Of a stretch of 64,000 bases of DNA, positions 34,024-47,294 are shown in pieces. Numbering within the stretch: the first letter of the stretch is position 1; every line of letters begins with the position of its first letter. This DNA is from Mixophyes australis (Eukaryota > Chordata > Amphibia > Anura > Limnodynastidae). The notes beneath the pieces were generated by a model. It made no database searches. It was not told where the DNA came from and saw only the letters and a list, made by a program, of their open reading frames with translations. The position numbers were made by a program, and so were the translations under genes. The stretch is taken from NCBI GenBank assembly GCA_036250195.1, contig JAVHZZ010000006.1:161565224-161629223 (forward strand), given 5' to 3'.

Positions 34024-34825
34024 TAGAGATGCTCAAGCTTGGTTTTCTGAAAGCCCACCAGATCGACATAGGCTCACAAGCCGGCTCATTACTTTTGCGC
34101 ATCCTTGGATCTGAATCGAGGCAAAACGTCATCGTTGCCTTGTCGGATCTCACTGGTTTTGGATTCCATAAGTATCTCCCTCCCCAGGTGATTCAGCGCA
34201 ATTTTTCACACAGAAACAGGGGTAGCAGTGTTCTTGTCACTCTCCAGTCTCCAGTGACATTGCTCAGCGCCATTGCTCACACAGAAACAGGGGTAGCAGT
34301 ATTCTTGTCACTCTCCAGTCTCCAGTGACATTGCTCAGTGCCATTGCTCACACAGAAACAGGGGTAGCAGTATTCTTGTCACTCTCCAGTCTCCAGTGAC
34401 ATTGCTCAGTGCCATTGCTCACACAGAAACAGGGGTAGCAGTATTCTTGTCACTCTCCAGTCTCCAGTGACATTGCTCAGTGCCATTGCTCACACAGAAA
34501 CAGGGGTAGCAGTATTCTTGTCACTCTCCAGTCTCCAGTGACATTGCTCATACAGAAACAGGAGGGGTAGCAGTGTTCTTGTCACTTGACAAAAATTGAC
34601 TGGAAATGACTAGAAATTAATGTTATTGAGGTTAATAACAATGTAGGGATAAAAAATAAAAAAAGAGGCAAATTATGTGATTTTAGCAAAAAAAAAAAAT
34701 GGATTTTAGCAAAAAAACTCGGGATCCAAAACCAACACGCGAGGGCGGTTTTGCCAAGACCAAAATCAAAACACAAAGTTGATCCAGATCCAAGACCAAA
34801 ACACGGGGGTCAGTTAAGATCTCTA
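34024..34825 (+). mobile_element. hAT element with internal 71-bp tandem array (copy 1)
   Basis: Begins TAGAGATGCTCAAGC and ends CAGTTAAGATCTCTA. The flanks TTGTCATT (34016-34023) and TTTACAAT (34826-34833) match at 5 of 8 bases, a worn TSD. The right arm (AAAACCAACACGCGAGGG, GGTTTTGCCAAGACC) matches in inverse orientation the left arm of copy 2 (39672-41396). No transposase is present; it is a nonautonomous derivative. Confidence 0.8.
34190..34590 (+). repeat. 71-bp tandem repeat inside hAT copy 1
   Basis: CAGAAACAGGGGTAGCAG recurs at 34211, 34282, 34353, 34424 and 34495 (exact 71-bp steps) and in a final short unit at 34553 (58 bp on). Each unit includes TTCTTGTCACTCTCCAG, CCAGTGACATTGCTCAG and CCATTGCTCACA. 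The units are nearly identical, which indicates recent expansion relative to the age of the element. Confidence 0.95.
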
Positions 34826-34833
34826 TTTACAAT

Positions 34834-35989
34834 ATGATAGAATATTTAGCTACAATTTTCCTTTCCTTGTTGCGCAGTCTTACCGTGCCCATGTACTGTT
34901 CTATAATTTGCAGAGGAATTTAGGTTTCTATTTCCCTGCAGTCTGTGTGAGATTAAATGTAGAAAAGATGATTTTATTATGAATCTTTTGAGCGCATTGC
35001 CATAAAAGCTAACCAATTCCATGAGCCAGCACAAGACACCAGAAATATTCTTTCTACGGCAAAGTGGGCCCCATTGATTTATTGTCTACCTTCAAGGAAA
35101 ACAATTCAAAAGCTATAAAAATAAAGTTTAGCTGGGGAAAAAAAGCTGACTGGCTTCTTTTCAAGGTATTTCTACGAGGAAACAGATTTCCATAAATTCT
35201 AATTGAAATTCCATAAAACGCAACATTGGATGTCCATTTCAATCTGCATGGGATCGATTTTTCTAAGCCATGCCTGAGACTCAGCAAACACACTGATTTA
35301 TTAAGAAAAACACACAAAGAGTGAGGCAAGGAGAAAATCCAGCTCAAGCTCTTTATAACTAAAGGAAGTGTCGCTAAAGCCACCTCTATACAGATTCTTC
35401 AGTGGATAAAAGTGCTCTTAGCAAGTACATAGTTAAGTCCACTTCTTGTTTTTTTCTGAACAATCCTCTTGTCAGTGTATTAAAAAAAAACAATAATTTG
35501 GCTTAAAACATCTGCTTTCACAAATCATTGTATGGATAATATTTGATGTTTAAAGAAAGACCTGTCAGTCTGATATAACGCCCCCTTCAATGATTTATAA
35601 ATAGGGTTTATGTACATTTTATTTTTTAGAAATATTCTGTGTAATGTAATCTCCAGGGAACCTAAGGTCTGTGCATTTATTGATATTGGTAAAAGCTGAC
35701 ACTAGTAAGCACAGAACAAGAAAAATGATCTATTGGTAAAATTAAAGAATACTTGCTAGACTTAAATTAGAAATGACTTTTCAATTAAACATCTCTACGA
35801 CGAATACACTTATCCCATGTTAATATAAGCAATACTCCAATCCAATCCATTTTAATAGGTACACACACCTGATGCTTGTGACAATATATTTATGTGTCTA
35901 AGGTACGTATTAATTTGATAAACTTGTTTGCCCACCATCTTGGTTACCACACTGCCAATCAAGTATGTCAACAGAAACACTCTGCAACC
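34834..35989. other. Unannotated DNA
   Basis: No TE or gene was recognised. The 109-codon minus-strand frame at 35054-35383 has no motif. Confidence 0.35.
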
Positions 35990-36082
35990 GAATGCTCCCA
36001 ACAGTCCATATTTAGGTGGACAGTCCTGATTTGATGAGAGTGCCCCACTATTCTTATTATTCAGGGACAGTTGGTAGATATG
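35990..36082. mobile_element. Short MITE (CTCCCAACAGTCC family)
   Basis: ATGCTCCCAACAGTCC at the left and GGGACAGTTGGTAGATATG at the right are inverted relatives, a common frog-type terminus. TSD not resolved. Confidence 0.4.
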
Positions 36083-37208
36083 TCCCTCTGAGTAGTACAA
36101 GCGGCAGATGTGCGCATTTATTGCATGGGTATTAACAGGATAGCGAGGAGCAGCCCAGCACTTTCAAAGTGCTAGACAAACCCCAGGGGGACATGATACG
36201 CCCCCCTGTGTGATGTAGCATGCCCATGAGACATGGCTATGCCCTCTTCTGGTGCATAATCAGTCTGTCGCGATTGAGAAGACGGAATAATGTTATCACC
36301 TTACCATACTTTCTCATCTGTAACAAAAACAAGGATAATTGTAAATTAAAGGTAGAATACTCCTATTTCTGTTATTCAGTTTATATGTCCAAGAGAAGAG
36401 AGCATACAGATAGGCCTAATGGTTCCAAATAAACTAATTGAGCCTAGTCACTAATAAAAGAAATGGCAGAAATGGATAACCTGTGGCACATCAGCTGTTG
36501 TGGAGTAATACGTCCCATCACACAATGGATATAATCTTGCTACATGTGAATAGTTTATTTCTGTAATAAGCCATATTTGTATCAATATATGCAACAACAT
36601 CATGAGTGTAATTTTTTACCTTTTAAATTCACATAAATATTATGTGAAGATCAATTGCAACATGCTCAGTACATTTATACCTGCATGAAACAAACCACTG
36701 TAGAGGGGCTATGTGTGGCTCAGGGGAAAAACAGTATCTGGCAGCACTGAACTTCTGTCACGCTGAGAGCCTTTGAAGGTCACACAAGCCAACCAATGTT
36801 TACGTTCTATTCAGACTCCAATCATTGGAGCCATTTTGTTGAAAGCTTCCTGCACTAATAGAAAATGCTGATGTCAGAACTTAGCCTTACGGTCCCAAAG
36901 AGCTAAGTGCTGTGTGCCTCTTAGAACAATATTTAAAAGTAGTAATATTTCAGCTCTTAGAACATGATTTTTTTTGCTGTTGATGGTTTGTGTGAAGAGT
37001 TTTGGAAGCAGAGAGAGTGTGTGAGTCTTGACAAAGGTCAAGCTTGTAAAGCGCATCTATGGGTCTAGCTGCCTGGTGCTTGCAGCAGTTTGTATTTTGA
37101 GCTGCAGTGAACATGTGCAGTGCTTACTTGCCACTTGTGCACGAAGCAATGGAGGGGTGATTGTAAGGAAAGGAAGGGGTGAAAGGGGCAGCCCAACACT
37201 TCAAAAGT
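36083..37208. other. Unannotated DNA
   Basis: The span 36150-36240 has CCCCAGGGGGACATG and GCATGCCCATGAG words of repeat type. No gene was seen. Confidence 0.3.
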
Positions 37209-37326
37209 CATGCCTCCCAACAGCATGGTCATGTCCCCTGTCCTACTATCCCATTCTAATAGGCCTGTAGTCTTTTGACATCTGAGCATTGGGACCATCC
37301 AAAAATGAGATTGTTGGGAGGATATG
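37209..37326. mobile_element. Short MITE (CATGCCTCCCAACA family)
   Basis: Left CATGCCTCCCAACA and right TGTTGGGAGGATATG are inverted repeats, with GGTCATGTCCC and GGGACCATCC just inside. TSD not resolved. Confidence 0.5.
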
Positions 37327-37565
37327 CTTTGTGCCTTATGCCTCTAGTTTCTAGTAAATTGGTAGGCTGAGGCTGATTTATCATGAATACTGGTTACAGT
37401 ACAATGGCAGCCTCCAATGTGTGTGGACAACAGGTACATTTAAGTCTGGGTAGATTATCATCCACATATGGCTAAATAAATGCTAAATAATAGTGCCCTT
37501 GCTGGAAGTGTTGCTTTTTAAAACTATGAATATTTTTTAAAACATTTTAATTAAAGTATAATTTA

Positions 37566-37860
37566 GATTGTACGCTCCTTCGAGCAGGGCCTCCTCTCCT
37601 CCTGTTCTCCACCACCTTAACTCTGCTCTCCAGCTCCTTGCCTCTTGCGTGAGGTCCTTCTGCCCTTCTACCCCTCTCTCTACCCCGCTGGGGCTCTCGC
37701 CTGTCATCTAGCTGTACTTTGAGCTTCTGAGTTACTGTGCTTTTTGTTAACTGTTCCGTGATGTCTCACCCTGTACTCTATTTCTGTCTGTCCCTGTACG
37801 GCGCTACGGATACCTAGTGGCGCCCTATAAATAAATAATAATAATAAATAATAATAATTC
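37566..37860 (+). mobile_element. 3' end of an L2/CR1-type LINE or derived SINE
   Basis: Starts with TAGATTGTACGCTCC, then GAGCAGGGCCTCC, and ends ACGGCGCTACGGATACC, TAGTGGCGCCCTATAA followed by a short (AAT)n/(AAAT)n tail. This is the well-known 3' end of L2-like LINEs and the SINEs that borrow it. No coding part is attached. Confidence 0.7.
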
Positions 37861-39671
37861 AAGAAATAATTGATGATATGGGTGTTAGGCATCTGTGCAG
37901 GACAGAGACCTAACCCACCAGATTAATATTATAAAGACGATCAGAAAATGGTCTTGACTTTGTAATATGATGGCTTTATTACAAAACCTTCACTGCTATC
38001 TCTTTTGTCATGCAGCTACGTTTGATAAATCATGACACAACACGCTGCACATAAAGTTTGTTGGCTGTGTTTTATGTATGTACATAAATGTCTGAATGTC
38101 CTGACTGCACTGTGTGTTTTTTCTAAACATAAAAACAATACAAAATTTAAAAAGCAAACAAAAGTAGTATAACTACATCACATAACAGGTGAAATTTAAC
38201 AGACATACAGCACGCTTTGCTGCTGTCCATGGTGAAGAAGATGTGTTGGAGTTGAACACTGATTTAAATGTGCTCCATATATATTACCTCTAAAAAGACT
38301 TTTTGCTGGCGACCGGCTCACTGCAGACAAAAATTGTGCCACCATATGCACTGGCTGTAAAAGGTACTGCAGCCTGAAAAATAGCCAACTGTAAAAACTT
38401 AAAGGGAATCATTTCTCATCAATGGGAGTACCATTGTTTTACTTTGATTAGAAACAAAGATATATTATTTTTCTTAATACTGATGAAAATCAAATAAGTG
38501 TATAACCTGACACAAGATCAATACCCATCTAATGATAATCTACTAGTAATTCCCCAGTTTGAGGAGAGGAACCATCTGCTCATGTATTCTGTTCTTTTAT
38601 TTAATCCTCTCTGACAGTACATTATTGTCTCTGTTTAATTAAAACACACATATTTTTGTAAATATAATAAATCTCATTTGTGGACTCACCCTGCAGACAG
38701 AGAATGAAACATCAATAGCAAATTCAAAGCTCCCGTTTCCCCCATAATATATTCTGCGGACAGTGCAGGAATGAATCTTACTGCATTCGGCTAAGTGACA
38801 TATTTCTGCTCCCTACAGCTTATCACTAAGCCTCACTCATTGATTCCCCCCGTGTCAAACTGGAATTTTTTACATTTTCCAGTTACTATTTTTTTGTATG
38901 TCTGTGTGTGAGAAAATTATATTGCTATTTTTAATTCTTAATAGCGATTTTACTGTAGTTTTGTGATTAACTTGATATAAGATAATGATACATTTGGGAG
39001 TACAGTACATCCGGTGGTATTCGTATTGACGATTACCACAATTCCGACATCCTTCACACCTACCCAAAAAAAACTATTGCACATCGCATCGTAGAGGACA
39101 GTACAGTATCTCTCAGACGAGGTCCCTGCACTCATCTCTCTGAATATCACTTTTTCACTGGATTTGTCATTTCCTGCCAGCAGCACATAAATAATGCTAT
39201 TTGACAAAGCAGTTGAATAAAGGAGTGAAGTACTGTAGAAGGAAATTTACATTGTACCTAGGCTATTAAATAAGATGCAATCTGCAGGTAGTTTGTGAGC
39301 CGTCCTCTTTAGGGGCTTTTGCATTCATAGCTAACACCACAAGCATACAACGCCCAGGTAGACTTTGCATTGGGGTAGGTAGATATTTGAACATTATACA
39401 TAAGCCACTCTACATCAGGTCTATGTAACCTGTGGCTCTCCGTCCACCGTGGAGCTACAAGCAAACAAGCCTGCTAGCAGGGCAACCCATTGGACAGCCT
39501 CTGGTTGGCATGCTGTGCTGGAACTTGTAGTTCCACAACAGATGAAGAGATAAAATGAGAACACAGTCAGGATTATGAGTGCAATGAGTGCACACTCTGG
39601 TGATCATATCCAGCAAATTAAGTGCAAATGTTACTAGTGCTTGCTTCGATTGTATGTACTTTAGTTAGAAT
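37861..39671. other. Unannotated DNA with a hAT-like fragment
   Basis: The segment 39426-39540 (AACCTGTGGCTCTCC ... GGAACTTGTAGTTCCAC) is a fragment of a TE type widespread in fish and frogs. The rest shows nothing. Confidence 0.4.
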
Positions 39672-41396
39672 TAGAAATGTTCACTGCCCCCCGTGTTTTG
39701 GTTTTGGATCTGTATTAACTTCATGTTTTGGTTTTGGCAAAACCGCTCTCGCGTGTTTTGGATCTGTATTTTTTTTTACAAATTGCTAAAATCACATAAT
39801 TTGGTTCTTTTTTGTTCAGACATTATTATTAACCTCAATAACACTAATTTCCAGTCATTTTGAGTCAAATTTTGAACACCTCACAGGTCACAATATTATT
39901 TTCATCCAGTTTCGGCCAAAGACTGCAGCGAGCTGGCTGGATACTAAGCGAAAAAGCAATAGCACGAACACACAGCAGTTCACAGTACATGTATGAAACA
40001 TTGCCACACAGCAGTGATAGAAAAGAAAAATGGTGCAAAATGGAATTGTCATTGGGTCTTCCCACCCACCATTATGTTGGATCTTAAAAGGGACATGCAC
40101 ACTTCAACAAACCAAGCACTTCAGCGGCAAGCAGTGCCACCTTTGTGGCTGACATGCTTGGTTTGTTAGGGTCCCCACAAAACAAGCTACCAATGGGCTT
40201 AAGGCAGTTAAGTTAACAGTGCTGTTAATGAACTCTACAGTGGCAAGTCATGCACCAGTGTAAGCAGTTCTTGCCAGTGATAAGTGGTGATACAGATGAG
40301 ACAGCACAACATTTTGACCTCTGGTCTGGTCTAAAAGAATTGCCCAAAAATCGTGACAGCTCTGCCATAAAATTAACTACAATTTCCACAAGGAAGACTT
40401 TTACGGGAAAATACATCAAAATGCAGAGACTTCTGTAATGGTGGATTCCAGCAGGGATGAATTCATATTCTATGAGGATGATGTACACACTGATGAGGGT
40501 GAGGATGATGACCATGTAGATTGCAGGTGGTGGGATCTAGCTGAGAGAAGGGAGCTAGCTGATGCTAGAATGCTTATTTATATTTTGGGTACAATGTCAT
40601 GTTTTCAATTTTATGTTTTTCTACAGTAAACTTTCCCTTTATTAGAGAGATGTTTTTTTCTTTACCAAAGTAAAAGATTGTTTTTTTGGATTTCAGTTTC
40701 CCTGACTTAAACCCACTATGCCTTTGAGCATAGGCTTTAGTAGATGATGTAGAAGGACTAGTATCATCATGACTGTTGCCAGCAGCTGGTTGCCATATCG
40801 ATGCCGCAGAGCTATGGCACTGGAGACTGACCGGAACACTGTTACTCGTTCTGTGTCTGTGTGAAAAATGGCACTGAGACTGAAGAGTGACAAGAACAAT
40901 GTGACTGGAGACTGGAGAGTGACAAGAACACTGATACCCCTTCTGTTTCTGTATGAGAAATGGCACATAGCTATGTCACTGGAAACTGATAAGAACACTG
41001 CCAACCCTCCTGTTTCTATATGAGCAATGGCACACAATTATGTCACTGGAGACTGATAAGAACACTGCCACCCCTCCTGTTACTGCATGAGTAATGGCAC
41101 ACAGTTATTTCACTGGAGGTACTGATAAGAACACTGCCAACCCTCCTCTTTCTGTTTTAGCTATGACGCTGGCCAACTGCACTGGAGACTGACAAGAACG
41201 CTGCTCCCTTTTCTGTGTCTGTCTGTGAAATGGCGCCAGACCTCTGTGGAGAGTGGTACTTATAGAATCCAAATGACTGACTGCTTTGCCTCGTTAGTTC
41301 CGAGGGCGCACGAAAGTACGAAGTGACTCGGCTCGTTACTTGGATCCACGATGTTTGGGTGGGATTGGTCATCAAAACCAAGCCCGAGCATCACTA
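39672..41396 (-). mobile_element. hAT element, 1,725 bp, TSD GTTAGAAT (copy 2)
   Basis: Perfect 8-bp duplications GTTAGAAT flank it (39664-39671, 41397-41404). The ends are TAGAAATGTTCACTG and (complemented) TAGTGATGCTCGGGC. It is the same family as 34024-34825 but inverted and longer, with about 800 bp of unique interior. That interior contains TTAACCTCAATAACAC, TTTCCAGTCATTTTGAG, a GATGAGGGTGAGGATGATG acidic-codon tract near 40490 and short open frames, but no BED finger or hAT catalytic motif. It is taken as nonautonomous. Confidence 0.9.
40810..41230 (-). repeat. 67-71-bp tandem repeat inside hAT copy 2
   Basis: AAGAACACTG recurs at 40924, 40991, 41058 and 41127 and as AAGAACGCTG at 41194 (67-69-bp steps). 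The complement of the unit (GAAACAGGAGGG, GTTCTTATCAG, CCAGTGACAT) equals the 71-bp unit in copy 1. Here the units are more diverged from each other. Confidence 0.85.
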
Positions 41397-41404
41397 GTTA
41401 GAAT

Positions 41405-43336
41405 CCATTCTTTTGCATATTGCTATCAGAGATAATAAACATGACACTAGATAATAAGGGTGTAACAGCAACTCATACAAAAAAAATATTTAATAGAAAA
41501 GGGGGCATATGTGGTTCATGTATGCCCTGCAGAAGATCCTTAGTGCTGGTGGCTCACAGTAACAATATGAGTATCCAACTGCAACAGCAGAAGACTCCCA
41601 GCCAATTACAGGTGACATATTAATAACATAAAAAAAAATATTCTTATTGTTCAACTTTATTTAAACAACAAAGATATGCAGCTTGTCACACTATTGCAGA
41701 CTATGTTGCACCCAAGTGAGCGCTATGCACGTGAGGCTTTTTTGGAAATGGGATCCATCATTAAACTTAAGCGACTCAGTTGGGCTGTGCGTGACTTCCA
41801 CTCTTAAGAGATACTTTTAGAATCTGCAGTTCAGTGTCAACCTGAACCACTGAATATTCAAATATTCATGTTTCTCCATTATCATTTCCGGATTGAGAAG
41901 TTTAGAGAGAACAGCGGTTACAAAAGTTAATTTCTTTTAATTAATTTATAACTATATATACGCAAATTGTGATGACCATTTTAATAAGGGTAGCTGTATT
42001 GATACAAAACACATACCTATCTGTTTTTCAAAAGACAGTCCAGATTTCTGCAATGAAAAGCTTCCAATGTCAGAAAGGGAGGACAGCCCCGCCTTCCTTC
42101 CCACTGTTGGCCTGCGGGCCGCCTGGTAGCCAACCAGCTTATCCGGCTCTGGCACCATAGAGCGCCTTCGTCCCCATGTAGTTGAGGTGTCTGTGCATAT
42201 AACATCCCCTCTCCATACAGCCTCAGCAGGCTGAGACATAATTTAATTGATACTGTAATGTCTTGTGTGTTGACTGCATATTTCTGTGTATGTGTATATG
42301 TAAGTGTTGTATAGAAGTGATTAAATAGTTGATTTCAGTGATGATCCATATCTTTCAGATTTCTGTACCAGTTCTTTGAAAACACCATGATAGAATCAGG
42401 CAACCAGTATTACTGGAAGAATTCTGGCAGGGAAACTAAATTCCATCTTTCTACAGCCAACATCTTACATCAACTCAGGAGGAGATTTAACGTTGAGGGT
42501 ACATATGCACTTTCAACTGAGAGATTGAAATATAAAAAGTCACCTCTCAGGCTAAGATTGTAACATTGCTTCGGAAAAACGTTGTGGGGTTCCTGGCTTC
42601 ATTAAATATTTCATAAGAAGTATGTATATCAACCAGAAATAGAATAATAAAATGTACTTGTAGTCTATGAGAATACTGGTAGCCAGGGGACCACATGTGG
42701 CGATTTATTAACACTAATCCCTCTGTGCTTTGTACGCAATGCAGTACTACTGGACTATGCCACATAAACAACCACTGCATGTCATTGACGCCTGTTGAGT
42801 TTGTGTGTTAGGGTCAGGAATCGCTGATGGGTTTCTGTATGAGTGGTGCATAATAGAGATTATTTATGAAGCACATTCGGTTGGCACATCAAGGTGCCCG
42901 ACTGTCCTCGGCCTGTACATATACCACCCTCTTGCTCTGTAAGTCATGCATGCCGGTGGAAAACCACGTGTTGGATGCAAGACTAGTCTAATGCTGATTT
43001 TGCATTGTGCAGAAGACCATTTGAGCTTGTAATGTGAAACTACCTTATTTCCTATGGTTCTTCAGCGGATGCTGGCAGGGAAGAGGGAAACAATTGGGGC
43101 CCAGACTGGAGACTGCATTGGGACCTAACATCCAAAAGGATTTAACAAGAGTCTCCATTTGGGTCAGGGATCATTTTTAAAGTGTTCCATGATACAACAT
43201 GCCCTGAATGCAAAATCAGGATCACCTCAAATAAATAACTTGTTTTAATGGCATTGGGCCTATTACCATGCAATCACTATATATATGCAGATCATTGCGT
43301 AATTTGGTTTACATATGGCCACATTGTGATGAAATG
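41405..43336. other. Unannotated DNA
   Basis: A GC-rich patch at 42080-42180 (GGCCTGCGGGCCGCC) has no assigned family. No gene was recognised. Confidence 0.35.
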
Positions 43337-43990
43337 GACATTGTTATTAGGCTTGTTATTTCCCAGTAGTCAACCTGAAGTATAGGATTGAGTGATCAGC
43401 TATTGGTCTTAAACAGGGCCAGGTGTATTGTTTTTATTCTGGGCCAATCACCTCATGTAAAGACACTAAGGACAGGAAGCTGGGAGTAGCTGGAGTCCCT
43501 TTGACATCACAAATGACTATAAGGGGTTAAAACAGGGAGTGACTGGCTATCACTCACCATTACCAAGGGATTAATGACATCAAGATCCCATTGTTCTCCC
43601 CTAGGACTGAGTCAGACATTGAGGCATGAAAGGCATGAAAGCAGTGGGGGGACGGGGACGGGGACTCAATTGGCCCTGAAACATTATTACTCTCCTGTAC
43701 AGCCCCTCTTTTAACTCCATCAATCAGGGCAGACCTTTTTCCTAAAACCTGTGGATAACCCTGAAGGGAGGGATTCCCAGCTTGTGAAATTTTGGTGGGT
43801 CTTTAACAAAAGGCCTGCAGGAGAGGCTTGTGAAAAATCTACTGGTGTTGAAGTTTCGGCTGCTACCAGACCAGTGTGCTGCGGATTTTGCCTGGAAGTT
43901 TTGTGATTACTGGACTACAAACTTTTCTGGGACTTGCACACTAGCTGGCTCTGCTGAATAATAGCTCCATAACACTACATCCAATTTAAC
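43337..43990 (+). mobile_element. Possible diverged LTR-like sequence
   Basis: There is a CCAAT box (GGGCCAATCACC near 43440), a CTATAAGGGG TATA-like box near 43519 and a downstream C/T-rich part, in LTR-like order. Termini and TSD were not found. Other explanations are open. Confidence 0.22.
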
Positions 43991-45396
43991 AATTCCAGTT
44001 TTCATGACAATATTTGATGGCAAAACTGTATGTGTCCTACCCAAGTAAGGGCAGTAACATCTTCTGAAATGGGCATTGTATTTGGTTCTTTGGGATCAGA
44101 CAAGAATGCAGCCAAAAGCACACATGGCTATTAATTGCTATCTGTTCTACTCCAAAGACCATCTTTACAACAACTGGAAAATGTGAGAAGGGAAAGGAGT
44201 AGAGAGAAACCCAAGGAGAGAAGTTATCTCTTGTGATCAACAGTTATTAACATATGACCTGAATTTATAATGGGACAATATTAGTTCAGTAACATGCAAT
44301 TATAATAATCCTGACGATAAATGTACATTTAATTATAATGAAATGTAATTAGGTAATCTTCTGAGACAAATTATATAATCCTGCATTTAAAGACATTAAC
44401 AGTTTTTGTGAATTAATGGATACATGTTCAACAGTACTGTGAAATATAACAGTCATATTTTATCTTATACAAACACATTTAAAAATAAATAGCGTACATA
44501 TAAATTATTGTCCTATACTGTCCTATTTATATCTTCCCTTCAAGATGCTGTTTGATGGGTAAAGGTGAATGAGGATATTGAAACTTTAACTACAATCAGC
44601 GTTCCCATTTCATTGAATCCAAAAACTTTAACTGAAAACTTATTTCTCCATGATTGAAACTCCTGATAAACCCAAATGGGTACACCCCCATGAAACAAGA
44701 TTACATCCCTTTTTCGTGTATCCACATCTGACCCAAGGTTGTTATAATGCAGGTTTAAGTAGAAACTAGCCTCAAAAAATAACACAGAATGTATTAATGT
44801 TCTGCACCCAAGCTCAATACAGCAGTATTTCTCTTCACATTCCGAGAAAGTGACATCATGACATGGTGCTGTCTTAGAATTAAAAATACATTACTATATG
44901 GTATATGTCATTGGTTGCACTGCACCTATGCACAGTATGCACAATGTAAGATAAGTATTACAAGAACTGAATTTGTTTGGGAGAGCACATGGTGCCGAAT
45001 GCACTAAATTCTCCTGTTTTGATTGGTTGTGCTCCGTGACCTGCAGTGTGCAGAAGTGGTCACATGATGCATAAGTCAGCTGATCCTATCCACTCTTATT
45101 CTCTGCTTTATGACAAAGCAGAGATATGTTAGTTAGGGAGCAGCTGGCTGGGGGCCACTAGTAAAGGCTTGGCAGCCCACATGCCACCTTTTGCCCACCA
45201 CTGTTTTAGAATGTACTAGATAGATGATAGCTAGAATCTGGTTGGCTGCTATGGGCAACACCTCCACTTTTCATATTTAGAGGTTTTAGCAAATATACCG
45301 CCTGGACAATACACTACTGACATGAAATTGCAGTAATATACAAACATGGATACAAAATGATCCTTATACGTTTACACATTATATTAGTATATACAT
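43991..45396. other. Unannotated DNA with one hAT-like right end
   Basis: GGCAGCCCACATGCCACC and TTTTGCCCACCACTG (45168-45204) form a typical hAT right terminus. Its left partner is missing. Other open frames (44037-44240, 44540-44785, minus) have no motif. Confidence 0.35.
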
Positions 45397-45693
45397 CATA
45401 CTTGACAACTTTTTCAGGTGCCCCTTCAGGAGTTCCCGAAAGGGTACGGGCAGGGCTTCGAAAATTCGTGTCATTTTTAGTCTCGCCCCATGACGTAATG
45501 CCGTAAACGTGTAATTTTACACCGGGGCTAAAATGAAGCAATTCCCTAAGAATCACGTCATTGCGGCACTAATTCTGCCCACTTTACTAGGAAGTGGAAA
45601 AATGCAGGAGGTTGTCCTACTCTGTCAGGAGTCTGGGAGTCCTACCCAGATTTCGGGAGTCTCTCTGACATTCCGGGAGAGTTGGCAAGTATG
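45397..45693. mobile_element. 297-bp MITE, CATACTTGMCAAC termini
   Basis: Left CATACTTGACAACTTTTTC; right AGAGTTGGCAAGTATG, its inverted repeat. ACAT flanks both ends (45393-45396, 45694-45697) as a possible TSD. The core has CGGGAGTCTCTCTGACATTC next to the right end. Related fragments lie at 15482 and 33343. Confidence 0.7.
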
Positions 45694-45697
45694 ACAT

Positions 45698-47294
45698 ACA
45701 TACATTACTATACATGTACCATTATGATGGTGAAAATGAAATCAGACCATTTTGCTATATTTCCAAATGCTCACCACTGAGAACAAAAACTGAGCAAAGG
45801 GCAATCCGCTTATCCACAAAATAGCTACAGTTTATTATAGTGGCTCGCCGTTTCTGATTCTATTCCTCCCATAAAAATAACACTCTTCTGAGACTATTTA
45901 TCACCTAATCATTTGTTACGATCACTATGAAAGACACTATAAACTGACAATTCATCAAATGCACTTGTAAAATTTGCAGAGCAAGAAAAAAAAAATCACG
46001 CAACTACACTAAAATGGGATTTTTCATTAGCGGATTATTACTAGGGCAATCTTCACCATTCCAGGCTTTGCTGATTTACATTTCCCATGATGCACATCCC
46101 TGACAGGTCTACTTATTAAAAGGGGCGAAAGGGGTGTTTTCATCGGAAGCCACAGTTGTGTCTGTTCACTTTCTCAGCATGCTTAATAGAAAAACAATGC
46201 AAAGATATGCTACGTAAACAGGTATATGCCTCACTCTTTATGTTTATGCTTTAACACCCGCAGAGCCATACTCATACAATCCATATTGATGGTCCTCCAC
46301 TTCCCGGGGTAGATTCTGTGTCTCTACAGCTTTCTAGATAGTGAGCTTGGCTCACATACAGAAATCAATGGGGTGTTGTTCTATAAACAAAGACAGATCT
46401 TTTCTTATTTAGATATATTTAAAAATATTTATAGAAAAATAAAAGCAGAATTAGCTCTACTAAACATATAAAGCCTTTAAATATTTTCTATATAATTGAG
46501 AGTAAATAAGTCTGGTAACTAACTGGTAATTACATGTACTTGTAACAAGCTATAGACAACTTGGAAAGTCAATAGGATATATTGGGAGTTTATGTCACTG
46601 ACAATAAAATCTAATGCTACCTCCCTATAAAGCAAATGTACATTTTCACTAGATATATACGCAGTAAATTATGTATTGATTTCTTCTACAAATGTAACAA
46701 TAAGGAAACGATTATCCAGGGACCACTGTGCTATATTAATGGAATCCAATATCATTCGTAGCCTAATAGGAGAATAAACAGATCAGCAAACAGGTCGGGC
46801 CACAGCTTGACCTTAAAATATGCACATTAAATGACAAGAAAAAATTATACAAGGAAGCCTCAAATAGGCAGAGCAGCCAGTAATGAAATATTTACTTCAA
46901 TCCTACAGCTCACTGCCCTTTGTACAAGATATCACTTCATTATTGCAGCTGCACATAGCGAAATTAATCAAAATATTGTCTAACTCAGAATGAATCGTGC
47001 AGAGAAACAGAGGATCTGACAACAGATGAAATGTTTTAACCTCCAAGTGGCTGGAAGAGAATTGGCAGCTGCAGCAGCGTATGGAGAGCACAGGATAGAG
47101 TTTAAATGCACCCAGATCCAGGCTGATAGAAAGAACATGATATACTAGTCACAATGATAGGGGCAGTACATAGCAATAGACAGGATGAGGGAGAAGATGG
47201 ACAAATAGAAAGCACATAGCTCTTCGAACTCTGATAAAGATACAGGTCCAGCATTGGCAACTTAGCAGAAAAACAGATATAGAAATCCTAACAC
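45698..47294. other. Unannotated DNA
   Basis: No gene or full TE was recognised. GATTTACATTTCCCATGATGC near 46073-46093 resembles common DNA-transposon debris. Confidence 0.3.

Noticed and set aside
34190..34590. 71-bp repeats as CRISPR repeat-spacer units
   Set aside because: The entire 71-bp unit is conserved, so there are no variable spacers, and it lies inside a hAT element.
40225..40629. Open frames as a hAT transposase
   Set aside because: No BED finger, no catalytic motif and no C-terminal dimerisation pattern could be seen.
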